This document shows, piece after piece, positions 55,697 through 63,021 of a stretch of DNA of 64,000 nt (the first letter of the stretch is position 1; the number at the start of each line of letters is the position of its first letter). The translations under genes and the position numbers were made by a program. This DNA comes from Xylanibacter ruminicola (GTDB taxonomy: Bacteria; Bacteroidota; Bacteroidia; Bacteroidales; Bacteroidaceae). The notes beneath the pieces are model-generated. The model had not been told where the DNA came from and ran no database searches. It worked only from the letters and a program-made list of their open reading frames with translations. The DNA is taken from contig NZ_FRBD01000019.1 in assembly GCF_900142525.1 (NCBI RefSeq), positions 1 to 64,000 of the forward strand, written 5' to 3'.

Positions 55697-55727
55697 CCCC
55701 GTCAAGTCATCACTTGATGGGGATTTT
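55697..55727 (+). terminator. Terminator after the ppdK tail copy
   Basis: CCCCGTCAAGT, CATC, ACTTGATGGGG, then ATTTTT. Possibly the original ppdK terminator, displaced by the insertion. Confidence 0.9.
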
Positions 55728-55836
55728 TATTGAAAAGTGTAGTTTTTGCACTGAGTAATATTACTCACTCCACTGAGTAAAATTTCTGGTACACTGTTAA
55801 GTGTTTGACTGTTAGGTGATTATGAGTTTGTTGTTT

Positions 55837-56218
55837 TTAAAATAAAGAAGCAATTAATGAATATAGGTAACTGCCGAAACTTACTAAAGCCCATATCATA
55901 AGAGCAATGAGTAAAAGCAGGATGATGAGAATTACGGCTGATTGTATGGCTTTTCGGTTTACTTCTTTGATGACTAGTTCATTGCCGTCGACAAATCCTT
56001 GAATCATCGCCATATTTTTGGTATTGGCGCGATGGAAAACATCAATAATGTCGCCAATAAAGAATGGTATCATGCCCAAAAGCACATCTCGAAGTGCATT
56101 GTTGATAATAGCAAGAGTAAGGGGTATACTTTTGATAACGCGCGTTGAGAAATAGATATTAAGGCCCCAAGTGTCTCTACCGTTTTCTTTATGTCTAAAC
56201 TCATATCCATTAATTATT
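55837..56218 (-). pseudogene. DUF4112 protein, N-terminally truncated
   Basis: The frame encodes the C-terminal half of DUF4112 (PLTLAIINNALRDVLLGMIPFFIGDIIDVFHRANTKN) and a long hydrophobic segment (AVILIILLLLIALMIWALV). Upstream to 56218 the frame is open but has no ATG and does not match the family's usual first half. A GTG at 56085 could start an 82-residue product. Probably a degraded membrane-protein gene. Confidence 0.65.
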
Positions 56219-56298
56219 TCTTAATTTTGAACTCGTATTCATTATCAAAATCGCTTCCCTCTTTTACAAATCTCCAACGTCGAGAATCTTGTTTATTC
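56214..56298 (-). pseudogene. C-terminal fragment of an unidentified protein
   Basis: An open frame ending in a stop codes for NKQDSRRWRFVKEGSDFD and a short charged tail; its 5' part is replaced by 7-nt repeat arrays. It looks like the last 25 residues of a lost gene. Confidence 0.35.
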
Positions 56299-56304
56299 TT
56301 TATT

Positions 56305-56415
56305 AGTGAATGGTGAATGGTGAATAGTGAATAGTGAAATGTTCAATGTTCAATGGTCAATGTTTAATGGTCAATGTTCAATGTTCAATGGTCAATGTTC
56401 AATGTTCAATGTTTA
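56305..56415. repeat. Compound heptanucleotide array
   Basis: Five units of (A/G)GTGAAT (56305-56338) run directly into eleven units of ATG(T/G)T(C/T)A (56339-56415). The longest such array in the window and the only one joining two unit types. Confidence 0.95.
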
Positions 56416-56540
56416 CCGCCGCACGTGAGAGTTTTTACGCGCGCACGTGAGAGCGTTATTTTTACGATGCAAAGGTACTACAAATAGATTGCGGTTTGCG
56501 AATACTTTTCTAATTATTTGTGAGAAATTTTTATCCCTAT
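56416..56540. other. Intergenic DNA with a minus-strand promoter box
   Basis: A doubled GCACGTGAGAG segment (56431 and 56453) and a -7 box TACCTTTG (56470-56477, minus), which would transcribe the arrays and the decayed DUF4112 region. No gene. Confidence 0.5.
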
Positions 56541-56700
56541 TCATTGTCATCATTGTCATTGTCATTAAGGTCATTAAGCTTTCTGAACTCTAAAAAGTAG
56601 CTATAAAATATATATTATATATAATATATATTTTATAGAGATAATTTTACCCATCCAACCTCCAAACCCTTAATGACAATCATGACAATGACAATCCATG
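56541..56700. repeat. Long inverted repeat with central AT palindrome (element B)
   Basis: Left arm (56541-56570, TCATTGTCAT-rich, ending CATTAAGG) and right arm (56667-56700, starting CCTTAATG) are imperfect reverse complements. In the middle is a perfect 38-bp A/T-rich palindrome (56601-56638) followed by an ACCCAnCC tract, as in element A. Confidence 0.85.
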
Positions 56701-56872
56701 ACAACGGTGTACAGAGGAGTTTTCTACGTTAGGCATCCATTCGCCAAGAACAAGCAATCAGAAACTTGACGGACGCAGTTTCGACCTTCAAGGCCGTCCT
56801 ACATCGCCAAACTCACGCGGCCTCCGCATTGTTATGACACCAAACGGACCTATAAAGGAAATCTGACGAGAA

Positions 56873-57291
56873 GTGTCGGTAGAGAAAATCAGAGTGTTTG
56901 TCAGACATCTTAATGGCATCGGGGGGGAACATTCAAATATTTACAAGCGAAAGTTCGGCGAGATTCGTACTTGCCAAGTTAATAACCAAACATCTAATGC
57001 ACTCAAGGTTCACGTCGACTCTGACAACAAAACCTCATACCTAATTCAGGTATCAGGTTCAAACTACAAGGCCAACACGTAGACCCTGAAGATAAGGGCA
57101 CCCTCCCAATTCGGGAGACTGCCTATGAAACTCGAGTCGTGGTCATCAACGAGTCAGGTCTCTACTCACTCATCCTCTCATCTAAGCTCCCGCAGGCCAA
57201 GGCCTTCAAGCGCTGGGTAACCTCTGAGGTGCTGCTGAAAACCCAGACACCAGCTATGCTTAAAACTGTCATTGTCATGACTGTCATTTAG
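56873..57291 (+). pseudogene. BRO-N phage antirepressor remnant, rearranged
   Basis: Two pieces of a BRO-N domain in different frames. The first (56873-57080) has FGEIRTCQVNN and SNALKVHVDSDNKTS; the second (57061-57291) has HVDPEDKGTLPIRET, VVVINESGLYSLILSSKLPQAKAFKRWVTSEVLL. The overlap of HVD motifs suggests two copies were fused with loss of the middle. The tail ends in TGTCATTGTCAT repeats like those of element B. Not functional as read. Confidence 0.75.
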
Positions 57292-57516
57292 AGTGTAGAA
57301 CAATTGCGAGGATTGTTTAACGATTGGCTCAGTTGGCGAACTTGTGAAGTCAGGTAATCATGCAGCTGCCGCGAGCGCACTACTGCAGCAACATTATAGC
57401 AAAACAAAATGTCGTAACAACTACAACTACAGCGTATTTCGTTATGCCAAAATGTATTTTGGGACATCAATCATTAACTTTTTTGCTAAAAGTTTTGTTG
57501 TTTGCTAAGAAACTAC
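57292..57516. other. Intergenic stretch without a recognised gene
   Basis: Short open frames of about 60-85 codons on both strands, none with a family signature or convincing start. Possibly more remnant phage-type DNA. Confidence 0.4.
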
Positions 57517-57524
57517 TATCTTTG
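57517..57524 (+). promoter_or_regulatory. Promoter -7 box, second Fic gene
   Basis: TATCTTTG; transcription would start near 57531, just before the GGTGGTA repeats. Confidence 0.7.
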
Positions 57525-57540
57525 TGGCCAGTATCTATAA

Positions 57541-57636
57541 AGGTGGTACGCAACCCACTTAAAAAGGTGGTATGTATGGCAAATTTGCATAAATCGACCT
57601 TAAAAGGTGGTATGTAACCCACTTAAAATGGTGGTA
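57541..57636. repeat. Four GGTGGTA direct repeats in the Fic leader
   Basis: (A/T)GGTGGTA at 57541, 57565, 57605 and 57629: two pairs with 24-nt spacing, 40 nt between pairs. Each pair shares an intervening CAACCCACTTAAAA or close match, and the pairs flank the palindrome GCAAATTTGC. The set lies between the start point and the ATG, so it looks like an operator or RNA-binding region. Confidence 0.85.
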
Positions 57637-57641
57637 CAATT

Positions 57642-58709
57642 ATGAAGGTAGAAGAAATATACAAAGATTGGAAGTCGCTCTTCCCACTTTCGGAAGCGCA
57701 CGTGGAGCTTTTGCGTAACAAGTTTACGACTGAGTATAACTACAACAGTAACCACATTGAAGGCAACACGCTGACCTATGGACAGACAGAGTTGCTTTTA
57801 ATGTTTGGCAAGGTGAGTGGCGAAGGAAACCTAAAGGACTTTGTTGATATGAAAGCCAGTCAGGTGGGTGTAGAGATGGTTATGGAAGCTGTACGTGACA
57901 AAAACATGCCACTGACACAGAATTTTATCCGTCAGTTACACAAAGTGCTTCTGCGCGAAGACTATACCGTCTATCGAGATCTTCCTGGAGGTGGACAGAC
58001 AAGTTATACCGTTCATGCAGGACAGTATAAAACACGTCCCAACAGTGTTATAACTCGATATGGCGACCGCTTTGAATATGCATCGCCTGAAGAAACGGCA
58101 TCACTGATGGGGGATCTTGTGGATTGGTATAACTCTGCTGAGCAAGATGGTAAGTTATCGCCTGTTGAGTTGGCAGCTTTGTTTCATTACCGCTACATCC
58201 GTATTCACCCATTCGAAGATGGTAACGGACGTATTGCTCGTTTGATGGTGAACTACATTATGGCTCGTCATGGTTGGCCCATGATTGTTATCCGCAATCG
58301 CAAAAAGGCTGAATACTTAGAGGCTTTACATCGTTCTGACCAGAAAATCGGTAAAGTACCTTCTGATGGTGCTCACGCCACAATAGGTAAGATAACATCA
58401 TTCCTCGCTTTCTTTCGTCAGACAGTATGCGAGGAAATGCAATGTGAGATAGACATCGTAAAGAATGCAGATAAAGACACTTGGTGGTACGATGGACAGA
58501 GAATTAACTTCAGAAGCGAGAATGGTAGTCTGTTGCTTACACTTATGCATGATAAGCCTTTTATAACCTTCTCCGAAATGGCAGATCGTATATCAGTAAA
58601 TCGTTCAGCAGTGCAAAAGCAGATTGAGGGATTCAGGAAGAAAGGCTATGTGGACCGACGTGACGATGGTAGTTGGCATATTCTTGCAATGAATTCAAAA
58701 ATAATGTAG
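57642..58709 (+). CDS. Fic-domain protein with C-terminal winged helix
   Basis: 355 residues. Inhibitory motif S36xxxE40-G41 (SNHIEG) at the N terminus, Fic core HPFEDGNGRIAR (about 188-199), flap region TVHAGQYKTRPN, and a C-terminal wHTH (FSEMADRISVNRSAVQKQIEGFRKKGYVDRR). A class II AMPylase that may also bind DNA; four direct repeats in its own leader are candidate sites. A second Fic gene of different architecture lies 3 kb upstream. After the TAG stop the same frame stays open for 42 more codons. Confidence 0.9.
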   Translation: MKVEEIYKDWKSLFPLSEAHVELLRNKFTTEYNYNSNHIEGNTLTYGQTELLLMFGKVSGEGNLKDFVDMKASQVGVEMVMEAVRDKNMPLTQNFIRQLHKVLLREDYTVYRDLPGGGQTSYTVHAGQYKTRPNSVITRYGDRFEYASPEETASLMGDLVDWYNSAEQDGKLSPVELAALFHYRYIRIHPFEDGNGRIARLMVNYIMARHGWPMIVIRNRKKAEYLEALHRSDQKIGKVPSDGAHATIGKITSFLAFFRQTVCEEMQCEIDIVKNADKDTWWYDGQRINFRSENGSLLLTLMHDKPFITFSEMADRISVNRSAVQKQIEGFRKKGYVDRRDDGSWHILAMNSKIM

Positions 58710-58836
58710 CGCATTCGTAATTTAGTACTACTAAGAAAGAGCCTACTTGAAGGATTGGAAAAGTTTGGTGAGCACAGATCGGATATTAAATCTTTCATTG
58801 TTGAATTACGTCAGTTGATAAATGATGAGAAATGCT
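58710..58836 (+). other. In-frame open continuation after the Fic stop
   Basis: No start codon, but 42 codons (RIRNLVLLRKSLLEGLEKFG, ending in LINDEKC) follow the Fic TAG in the same frame with helix-like composition. It may be a lost C-terminal tail cut off by a nonsense mutation, or chance. Confidence 0.4.
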
Positions 58837-58893
58837 AATTTCAAAGTGTACACCCAATGTACACCTAACGTAGAAATATTTCAAAAACAGAGG

Positions 58894-58932
58894 TAAAAAA
58901 GAAAGTCCCCGTAAGTTGTTTACTTACAGGGA
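58894..58932 (-). terminator. Terminator, tRNA side
   Basis: TCCCTGTAAGT, loop, ACTTACGGGGA on the minus strand, followed by CTTTCTTTTTT. It stands just after the tRNA-His 3' fragment and is probably that gene's original terminator. Confidence 0.8.
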
Positions 58933-58954
58933 TTTACGCGAGTTTTAAACTCTT

Positions 58955-59000
58955 TGGGGTGCCTGGTGGGACTCGAACCCACGACATTCAGAACCACAAG
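58955..59000 (-). pseudogene. tRNA-His 3' fragment (possible integration scar)
   Basis: On the minus strand: anticodon loop TTGTGGT (GTG anticodon), TCTGA, variable ATGTC, T arm GTGGGTTCGAGTCCCAC, acceptor strand CAGGCAC, discriminator C73 and encoded CCA. C73 and the match to the bacterial tRNA-His 3' half (GTCGTGGGTTCGA) support His. The 5' half does not fold: no matching acceptor or D arm upstream. Typical of an att site or a disrupted gene. Confidence 0.75.
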
Positions 59001-59242
59001 CAAGTTGTCTAATTGCCTAGGACCCCTGTATTTATCGGCATTTCAGCGTTTCTGCATTTTGCTTTTGCGCCAATTTTGCGACGAATTTTCGCAGAGTTGT
59101 AATTTACATAATTTAAAATTTAGAAACATCCTCTTCGCTTGAGAATGCCTATCCCCCTCCGTTTTTGAAGGAACGATTTTCTAATCTGATTGCAAAGATA
59201 CGAAAAATGTTGTAAATGCGTATAACTTTCCAAAACTTTTTG

Positions 59243-59250
59243 TATCTTTG
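59243..59250 (+). promoter_or_regulatory. Promoter -7 box, thioesterase-dinB
   Basis: TATCTTTG, 33 nt before ATG 59284; excludes the upstream start at 59248. Confidence 0.75.
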
Positions 59251-59283
59251 CAGCCGATTTATACAGAGATTAAGCCTAATAAG

Positions 59284-59727
59284 ATGGCAGAAGAAAGTAA
59301 TAACGAGTTTCACAATGTGGTGCCGCTGCAGATACGTTTCAACGACGTTGACAAGTTCGGGCACGTGAACAATACCATATATTTTCAGTTCTACGACTCT
59401 GGTAAGACTGACTATGTCTCCACCGTATGCAAAGGTTTTGACTGGGATCGCTATGCTATCTTCGTGGTGAAGATAGAAGTGGAGTTCTTTGCCCAGATAA
59501 AAGGCACTGACCGTATTGCCGTCCGCACCCGTACTGCCAAACTCGGCAACAAGAGTTTCCATCTGGAACAGGAAATCTTTGACACTGACACGCAGGAGGT
59601 GAAGAGCCGCTGCCTGTCGATATTGGTGCTATATGACTTGGAACAGAAGCTGTCCATGCCGTTTCCCGACGAATGGCGCAAGGCCATCAGCGACTATGAC
59701 GGAGTGATTAACATCGAAGCGAAATAG
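59284..59727 (+). CDS. Acyl-CoA thioesterase, hot-dog fold (YbgC/4-HBT type)
   Basis: About 147 residues. FNDVDKFGHVNNTIYFQFYDSG carries the catalytic Asp and the HVNN motif of 4-hydroxybenzoyl-CoA thioesterase-like proteins. Hydrolyses an acyl-CoA or acyl-ACP in the cytoplasm; the acyl group is unknown. 15 nt before dinB. Confidence 0.88.
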   Translation: MAEESNNEFHNVVPLQIRFNDVDKFGHVNNTIYFQFYDSGKTDYVSTVCKGFDWDRYAIFVVKIEVEFFAQIKGTDRIAVRTRTAKLGNKSFHLEQEIFDTDTQEVKSRCLSILVLYDLEQKLSMPFPDEWRKAISDYDGVINIEAK

Positions 59728-59742
59728 GCAAAGAATTAGCTT

Positions 59743-60831
59743 ATGAAGGTCATACATGTGGACATGGATCAGTTTTTCGCAGCTGTAGAGCAGCGTGACC
59801 AGCCGGAGCTTCGTGGCAAGCCGATAGCGGTAGGACACGATGCGGAGCGGGGTGTGGTGTCAACGGCCAGTTACGAGGCACGGCGGTTTGGCGTGCATTC
59901 TGCACAGTCCATTCAGGTTGCCAAGCGGCTGTGTCCGCAACTCATCATCGTGGAGCCGCATTTCCAAAAGTATAAGGAGGTGTCGGCACGGTTGCACAAG
60001 ATATTCCACGACTATACCGACCTGATAGAGCCTATATCCCTCGACGAAGCCTTTCTTGATGTGACGGAGAATAAGAAGGGAATTGAGTTGGGCGTGGATA
60101 TTGCGCGAGAAATCAAGCAGCGCATCCGTGAGACGACGGGACTGACGGCATCGGCAGGCGTGAGCTACTGCAAGTTCCTGGCAAAGATTGCTTCCGATTG
60201 GCGAAAACCCGACGGACTGACGGTGATTCACCCAGACAGGGCTTTGGACTTCATCGCACAACTGAAGGTGGAGAAGATTTGGGGAGTAGGTCAAAAGACC
60301 GCTGAGAAAATGCACCGAATGGGAATCTTCACGGGACTTGACCTGAGAAACATGTCACTGAGCCGACTGACGCAGGAGTTCGGCAAGATGGGACAGGTGT
60401 TCTACGATTTCTCGCGAGGCATCGACAACCGTCCTATTATCAGTGAGTGGGAACGGAAGAGTGTCAGCTGTGAGCAGACCTTTGAATCGGACATCAGCGA
60501 GAATGCTGCCGTCACCATTCATCTGTATCACACGGTGCTCGAACTGGTCAGGCGCATAGAGAAGAACGATTTCGAAGGTCGGACGTTGACATTGAAAGTA
60601 AAATTCTTAGACTTCCAGCAAATCACCCGCAGCATCACCGTTGACCATATTCTCCGCACCAAAGATGAGATCCTGCCGTTGGCGAAACAACTGATGCAGC
60701 AAGTGGAATTCCACTCACACCCCATCCGACTGTTAGGATTGGGCGTTTCCAATCAAAAGATTGCCACACCACATGAAGAAAATCAATGGATTGAGTTGGA
60801 ATTGGAATTTGAGCCATGGCCAGAGAAATAA
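59743..60831 (+). CDS. dinB: DNA polymerase IV
   Basis: 362 residues, Y-family polymerase: HVDMDQFFAAVEQRD (first metal Asp), YEARRFGV, LDEAFLDVT (second and third acidic residues), YCKFLAKIASD, then the little-finger domain. Error-prone lesion bypass. No beta-clamp motif is obvious at the very C terminus. Likely cotranscribed with the thioesterase. Confidence 0.95.
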   Translation: MKVIHVDMDQFFAAVEQRDQPELRGKPIAVGHDAERGVVSTASYEARRFGVHSAQSIQVAKRLCPQLIIVEPHFQKYKEVSARLHKIFHDYTDLIEPISLDEAFLDVTENKKGIELGVDIAREIKQRIRETTGLTASAGVSYCKFLAKIASDWRKPDGLTVIHPDRALDFIAQLKVEKIWGVGQKTAEKMHRMGIFTGLDLRNMSLSRLTQEFGKMGQVFYDFSRGIDNRPIISEWERKSVSCEQTFESDISENAAVTIHLYHTVLELVRRIEKNDFEGRTLTLKVKFLDFQQITRSITVDHILRTKDEILPLAKQLMQQVEFHSHPIRLLGLGVSNQKIATPHEENQWIELELEFEPWPEK

Positions 60832-60915
60832 ATAAAGAGGAGCAACACCGCAATGGATGCTGCTCCCAACTGTTTTTAGATGTTTCAATCTTATTTAGAC
60901 AAAGCCCTGCGAGGC

Positions 60916-61341
60916 TTATGATACCTCGATGGCCTTGGTGACTTTCTCCTTCGGTTCAGTCTTCGGCATGGTGATGGTCAGGATGCCGTCCTCCACCTTA
61001 GCAGAAATCTGATCCTTCACCACATCGTCTGGCAGCACGTAGTTCTGCTCGTAGTTTGAGTAGCTGAACTCGCGGCGCAGATAGTGATGGTGCTTGTCCT
61101 CATGCTTGTGTTCCTGTTTGTTCTCAATGGCGATGGTGAGGTTGCCCTCGTCGTTGATGGCTACGCGGCAATATTCTTTCTTGATGCCTGGAGTTGCAAG
61201 TTCCATTACATAGCTCTTGTCTGTCTCCTTGACATTGACTGCGGGTGCTGTACTGTTGGCACGAGGCATGAAATCAGTGTTAAAGAAATCATCAAACATT
61301 GTTGGGAACCAACCGTTGCTTTTCATTAATCCGTTCAACAT
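60916..61341 (-). CDS. Small heat-shock protein, Hsp20 family (second copy)
   Basis: About 141 residues; N-terminal arm NGWFPTMFDDFFNTDF, alpha-crystallin domain from APAVNVKETDKSYVMELATPG to DGILTITMPK. A His-rich loop (KQEHKHEDKHHHY) replaces the KKDEDKN of the first Hsp20. ATG 61341 (MLNGLMK) is set by AGGAGGT at 61349-61355. Confidence 0.93.
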   Translation of the reverse strand: MLNGLMKSNGWFPTMFDDFFNTDFMPRANSTAPAVNVKETDKSYVMELATPGIKKEYCRVAINDEGNLTIAIENKQEHKHEDKHHHYLRREFSYSNYEQNYVLPDDVVKDQISAKVEDGILTITMPKTEPKEKVTKAIEVS

Positions 61342-61348
61342 AATCAAT

Positions 61349-61355
61349 ACCTCCT
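61349..61355 (-). promoter_or_regulatory. Strong Shine-Dalgarno of second hsp20
   Basis: AGGAGGT, 7 nt from the ATG, in the same TAATTAGGAGGT-like context as the first hsp20. Confidence 0.85.
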
Positions 61356-61456
61356 AATTATACTTTTAGTTTAACTTGTTTGTTCTTGATCGCCTCTGCT
61401 TTCGCTTCAGCTTTCACTAACAGATAAGCAAAGTACATGCCGACAGGTGGCTCAAG

Positions 61457-61469
61457 TGACAAAATGTCA
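61457..61469. promoter_or_regulatory. Palindrome TGACAAAATGTCA upstream of hsp20
   Basis: A 13-nt inverted repeat in the 270-nt gap before the second hsp20, in a region with no TAnnTTTG box. It may be a regulator site; nothing more is evident. Confidence 0.35.
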
Positions 61470-61570
61470 ATCGGAGAAGGTCATTATGGTACGGAATTTA
61501 AACTCGCTTAAACAATGCTGACGCTATCTTAAACTCCTTTAAACATTGTCTCGATTTTGACAGCACAAAA

Positions 61571-61595
61571 ACTGCCATCTATTACAGACGGCAGT
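61571..61595 (-). terminator. Terminator of the oxidative-stress operon
   Basis: ACTGCCGTCT, GTAAT, AGATGGCAGT, then TTTTTG on the minus strand. Confidence 0.9.
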
Positions 61596-61618
61596 ATCGA
61601 AGGTTGTTCAAGAATTGA

Positions 61619-62341
61619 TCACTTCACCTCACGTTCCTGAATGGTCTTGCCAGATCCCCAAGCCGTGCCGACTTTCTCGCCGACTACACGGTATTCGTTC
61701 TTGGCAGAATCGAAGATGACGGGCTGAAGCTTGCCGAGGTCGATGTTACCCTCCTCGTCGAGGATGCTCTCGTCAGCACTCATGTTGACAATCTCGCCAA
61801 CGACACGGGCACCACCGTTCTCGTCTTCATCGAAGGTCACGACCTTGCACTCCAACGTCAGCTTGTACTCGTTGATGATAGGTGCATCGACATTGGGACT
61901 TGGTGTGATGGTGAATCCCGCTTTAGCCACCTTGTCGGGCACGTCGTTGCCGGACACGATGCCGAAATAGTCGCTCTGGACAATATCACCCTTCGTGGCA
62001 AAACTGATGGTGAAAGCCTTCTTCAGACGGATATTGTCTGTGGTCTTGTGCTTGGAGAGTTCGAAGGTGATGTGTTTAGGTCCGCACTGGCCTCCCCAAG
62101 CAGCCATCATCACGTCGGGATTCTTGTTTTCGTCCCATGTAGCAATCATGATGGCGGGCAGTGGTGTGATAACAGCCTTGTCGCTGAAGTTCTTGCGACC
62201 CTCAACTGCCTTTACCTCGACTTTCTCCTGAGTAGGATTCTCATTGACGTTTGCCTCACTCTTCTGCTCCTTATTTCCACAGGCGGCAATGAGCAGTGCG
62301 CCTGTCAGCACGAAGGCTGATGATTTCATAAAATTCTTCAT
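61619..62341 (-). CDS. Lipoprotein with flavin reductase-like domain
   Basis: 240 residues. A lipoprotein signal (LIAAC lipobox) and a polar linker precede a flavin reductase-like split-barrel domain (PLPAIMIATWDENKNPDVMMAAWGGQCGPKHITFEL). Members usually are cytoplasmic FMN proteins; export as a lipoprotein is unusual and implies an outer-leaflet or periplasmic flavin site. Last gene of an operon with rubrerythrin-like, DoxX-like and glutathione peroxidase genes. Confidence 0.8.
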   Translation of the reverse strand: MKNFMKSSAFVLTGALLIAACGNKEQKSEANVNENPTQEKVEVKAVEGRKNFSDKAVITPLPAIMIATWDENKNPDVMMAAWGGQCGPKHITFELSKHKTTDNIRLKKAFTISFATKGDIVQSDYFGIVSGNDVPDKVAKAGFTITPSPNVDAPIINEYKLTLECKVVTFDEDENGGARVVGEIVNMSADESILDEEGNIDLGKLQPVIFDSAKNEYRVVGEKVGTAWGSGKTIQEREVK

Positions 62342-62353
62342 ACCTTTATTCTT

Positions 62354-62758
62354 TTATTTCTTGTATTTTTCGATCATAGCCCGCAAGGTGGCACCATGAT
62401 GACCTTCCTGCTTGGCAAAAATCTCCATCTCGTCGGCAGCCTCGTTCATGCCTGCAGCCCGGAATGCCTGGGCAAACTGGTTCACCTGTTCCTCTCCCTT
62501 TTCCTCTCCGGCTGCATAGTTCTCTGCGATCTGCCAGATGTCGGCATTATACTTGCCGTTGAGCGTGGCATAGAATCCTGCATGGACGGCCTCCTGATTG
62601 GCCATCTCTATGAAGGTTTCCGAGACCTCTTCGGGATAGCCTTGCTCCTTTGCCATACGTGCGAGGGCATAGTACGTCATCACTTCTGCGGCTTCAGCCT
62701 TGGCGGCTCCGTCGCATAATTTCTCAAAATCTGTTCCTTTTGTAAGTCCGTAAATCAT
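62354..62758 (-). CDS. Rubrerythrin-like di-iron protein without rubredoxin domain
   Basis: 134 residues, four-helix ferritin-like fold. Iron ligands are visible as E in KAEAAEVMTYY, and two ExxH motifs, QEAVHAGFY and QEGHHGAT. Reduces hydrogen peroxide in anaerobes. No CxxC rubredoxin tail, so electrons must come from another carrier. 12 nt before the flavin-domain lipoprotein. Confidence 0.85.
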   Translation of the reverse strand: MIYGLTKGTDFEKLCDGAAKAEAAEVMTYYALARMAKEQGYPEEVSETFIEMANQEAVHAGFYATLNGKYNADIWQIAENYAAGEEKGEEQVNQFAQAFRAAGMNEAADEMEIFAKQEGHHGATLRAMIEKYKK

Positions 62759-62769
62759 ATTGTATTTTT

Positions 62770-63009
62770 TTATTGCTTTCTGAATTTATTCCGTAGTCGT
62801 TTATAGCCTTCAACGCCCAGGATCGTCAGTCCTCCATACTGGCAGGTCTTGGCCAGTCCGAAGAGCACAGCCCAAAGCACGCCCTTTATTGTGGCACTGA
62901 TGGGCAGCAACATCTGGGCAAAGGACAGGATATAGAAGGGTATGCAGCACATCAGGACAATGACACCAGTCCTGAACGAAAGGGATTGCAGCCACTCTTT
63001 GATCTTCAT
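62770..63009 (-). CDS. Small membrane protein of unknown function
   Basis: About 79 residues with two hydrophobic segments (VIVLMCCIPFYILSFAQMLL, IKGVLWAVLFGLAKTC) and a basic tail. Inside the oxidative-stress operon. No known family. Confidence 0.6.
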   Translation of the reverse strand: MKIKEWLQSLSFRTGVIVLMCCIPFYILSFAQMLLPISATIKGVLWAVLFGLAKTCQYGGLTILGVEGYKRLRNKFRKQ

Positions 63010-63021
63010 GCCCATTCGAAG

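Larger units (their letters stand above)
55475..55836. other. Non-coding stretch with ppdK tail copy, terminator and palindrome
   Basis: No gene. It holds the second ppdK 3' end (55640-55671), a terminator (55697-55727), a 14-bp palindrome GAGTAATATTACTC (55753-55766) and a further ACTGAGTAA copy. Confidence 0.7.

Noticed and set aside
55753..55766. Replication origin or integrase site at the GAGTAATATTACTC palindrome
   Set aside because: A single short palindrome without neighbouring iterons or a replication or integrase gene.
56305..56415. CRISPR array
   Set aside because: Units are 7 nt with no spacers, and no cas genes are present.
56701..56860. VirE/primase-like gene remnant
   Set aside because: Short frames (VYRGVFYVRHPFAKN and LTDAVSTFKAV) are suggestive, but too short and frame-broken to assign.
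58954..59142. Protein gene on the plus strand (GCLVGLEPTTFR)
   Set aside because: It is the complement of the tRNA-His fragment, a known type of false gene call.
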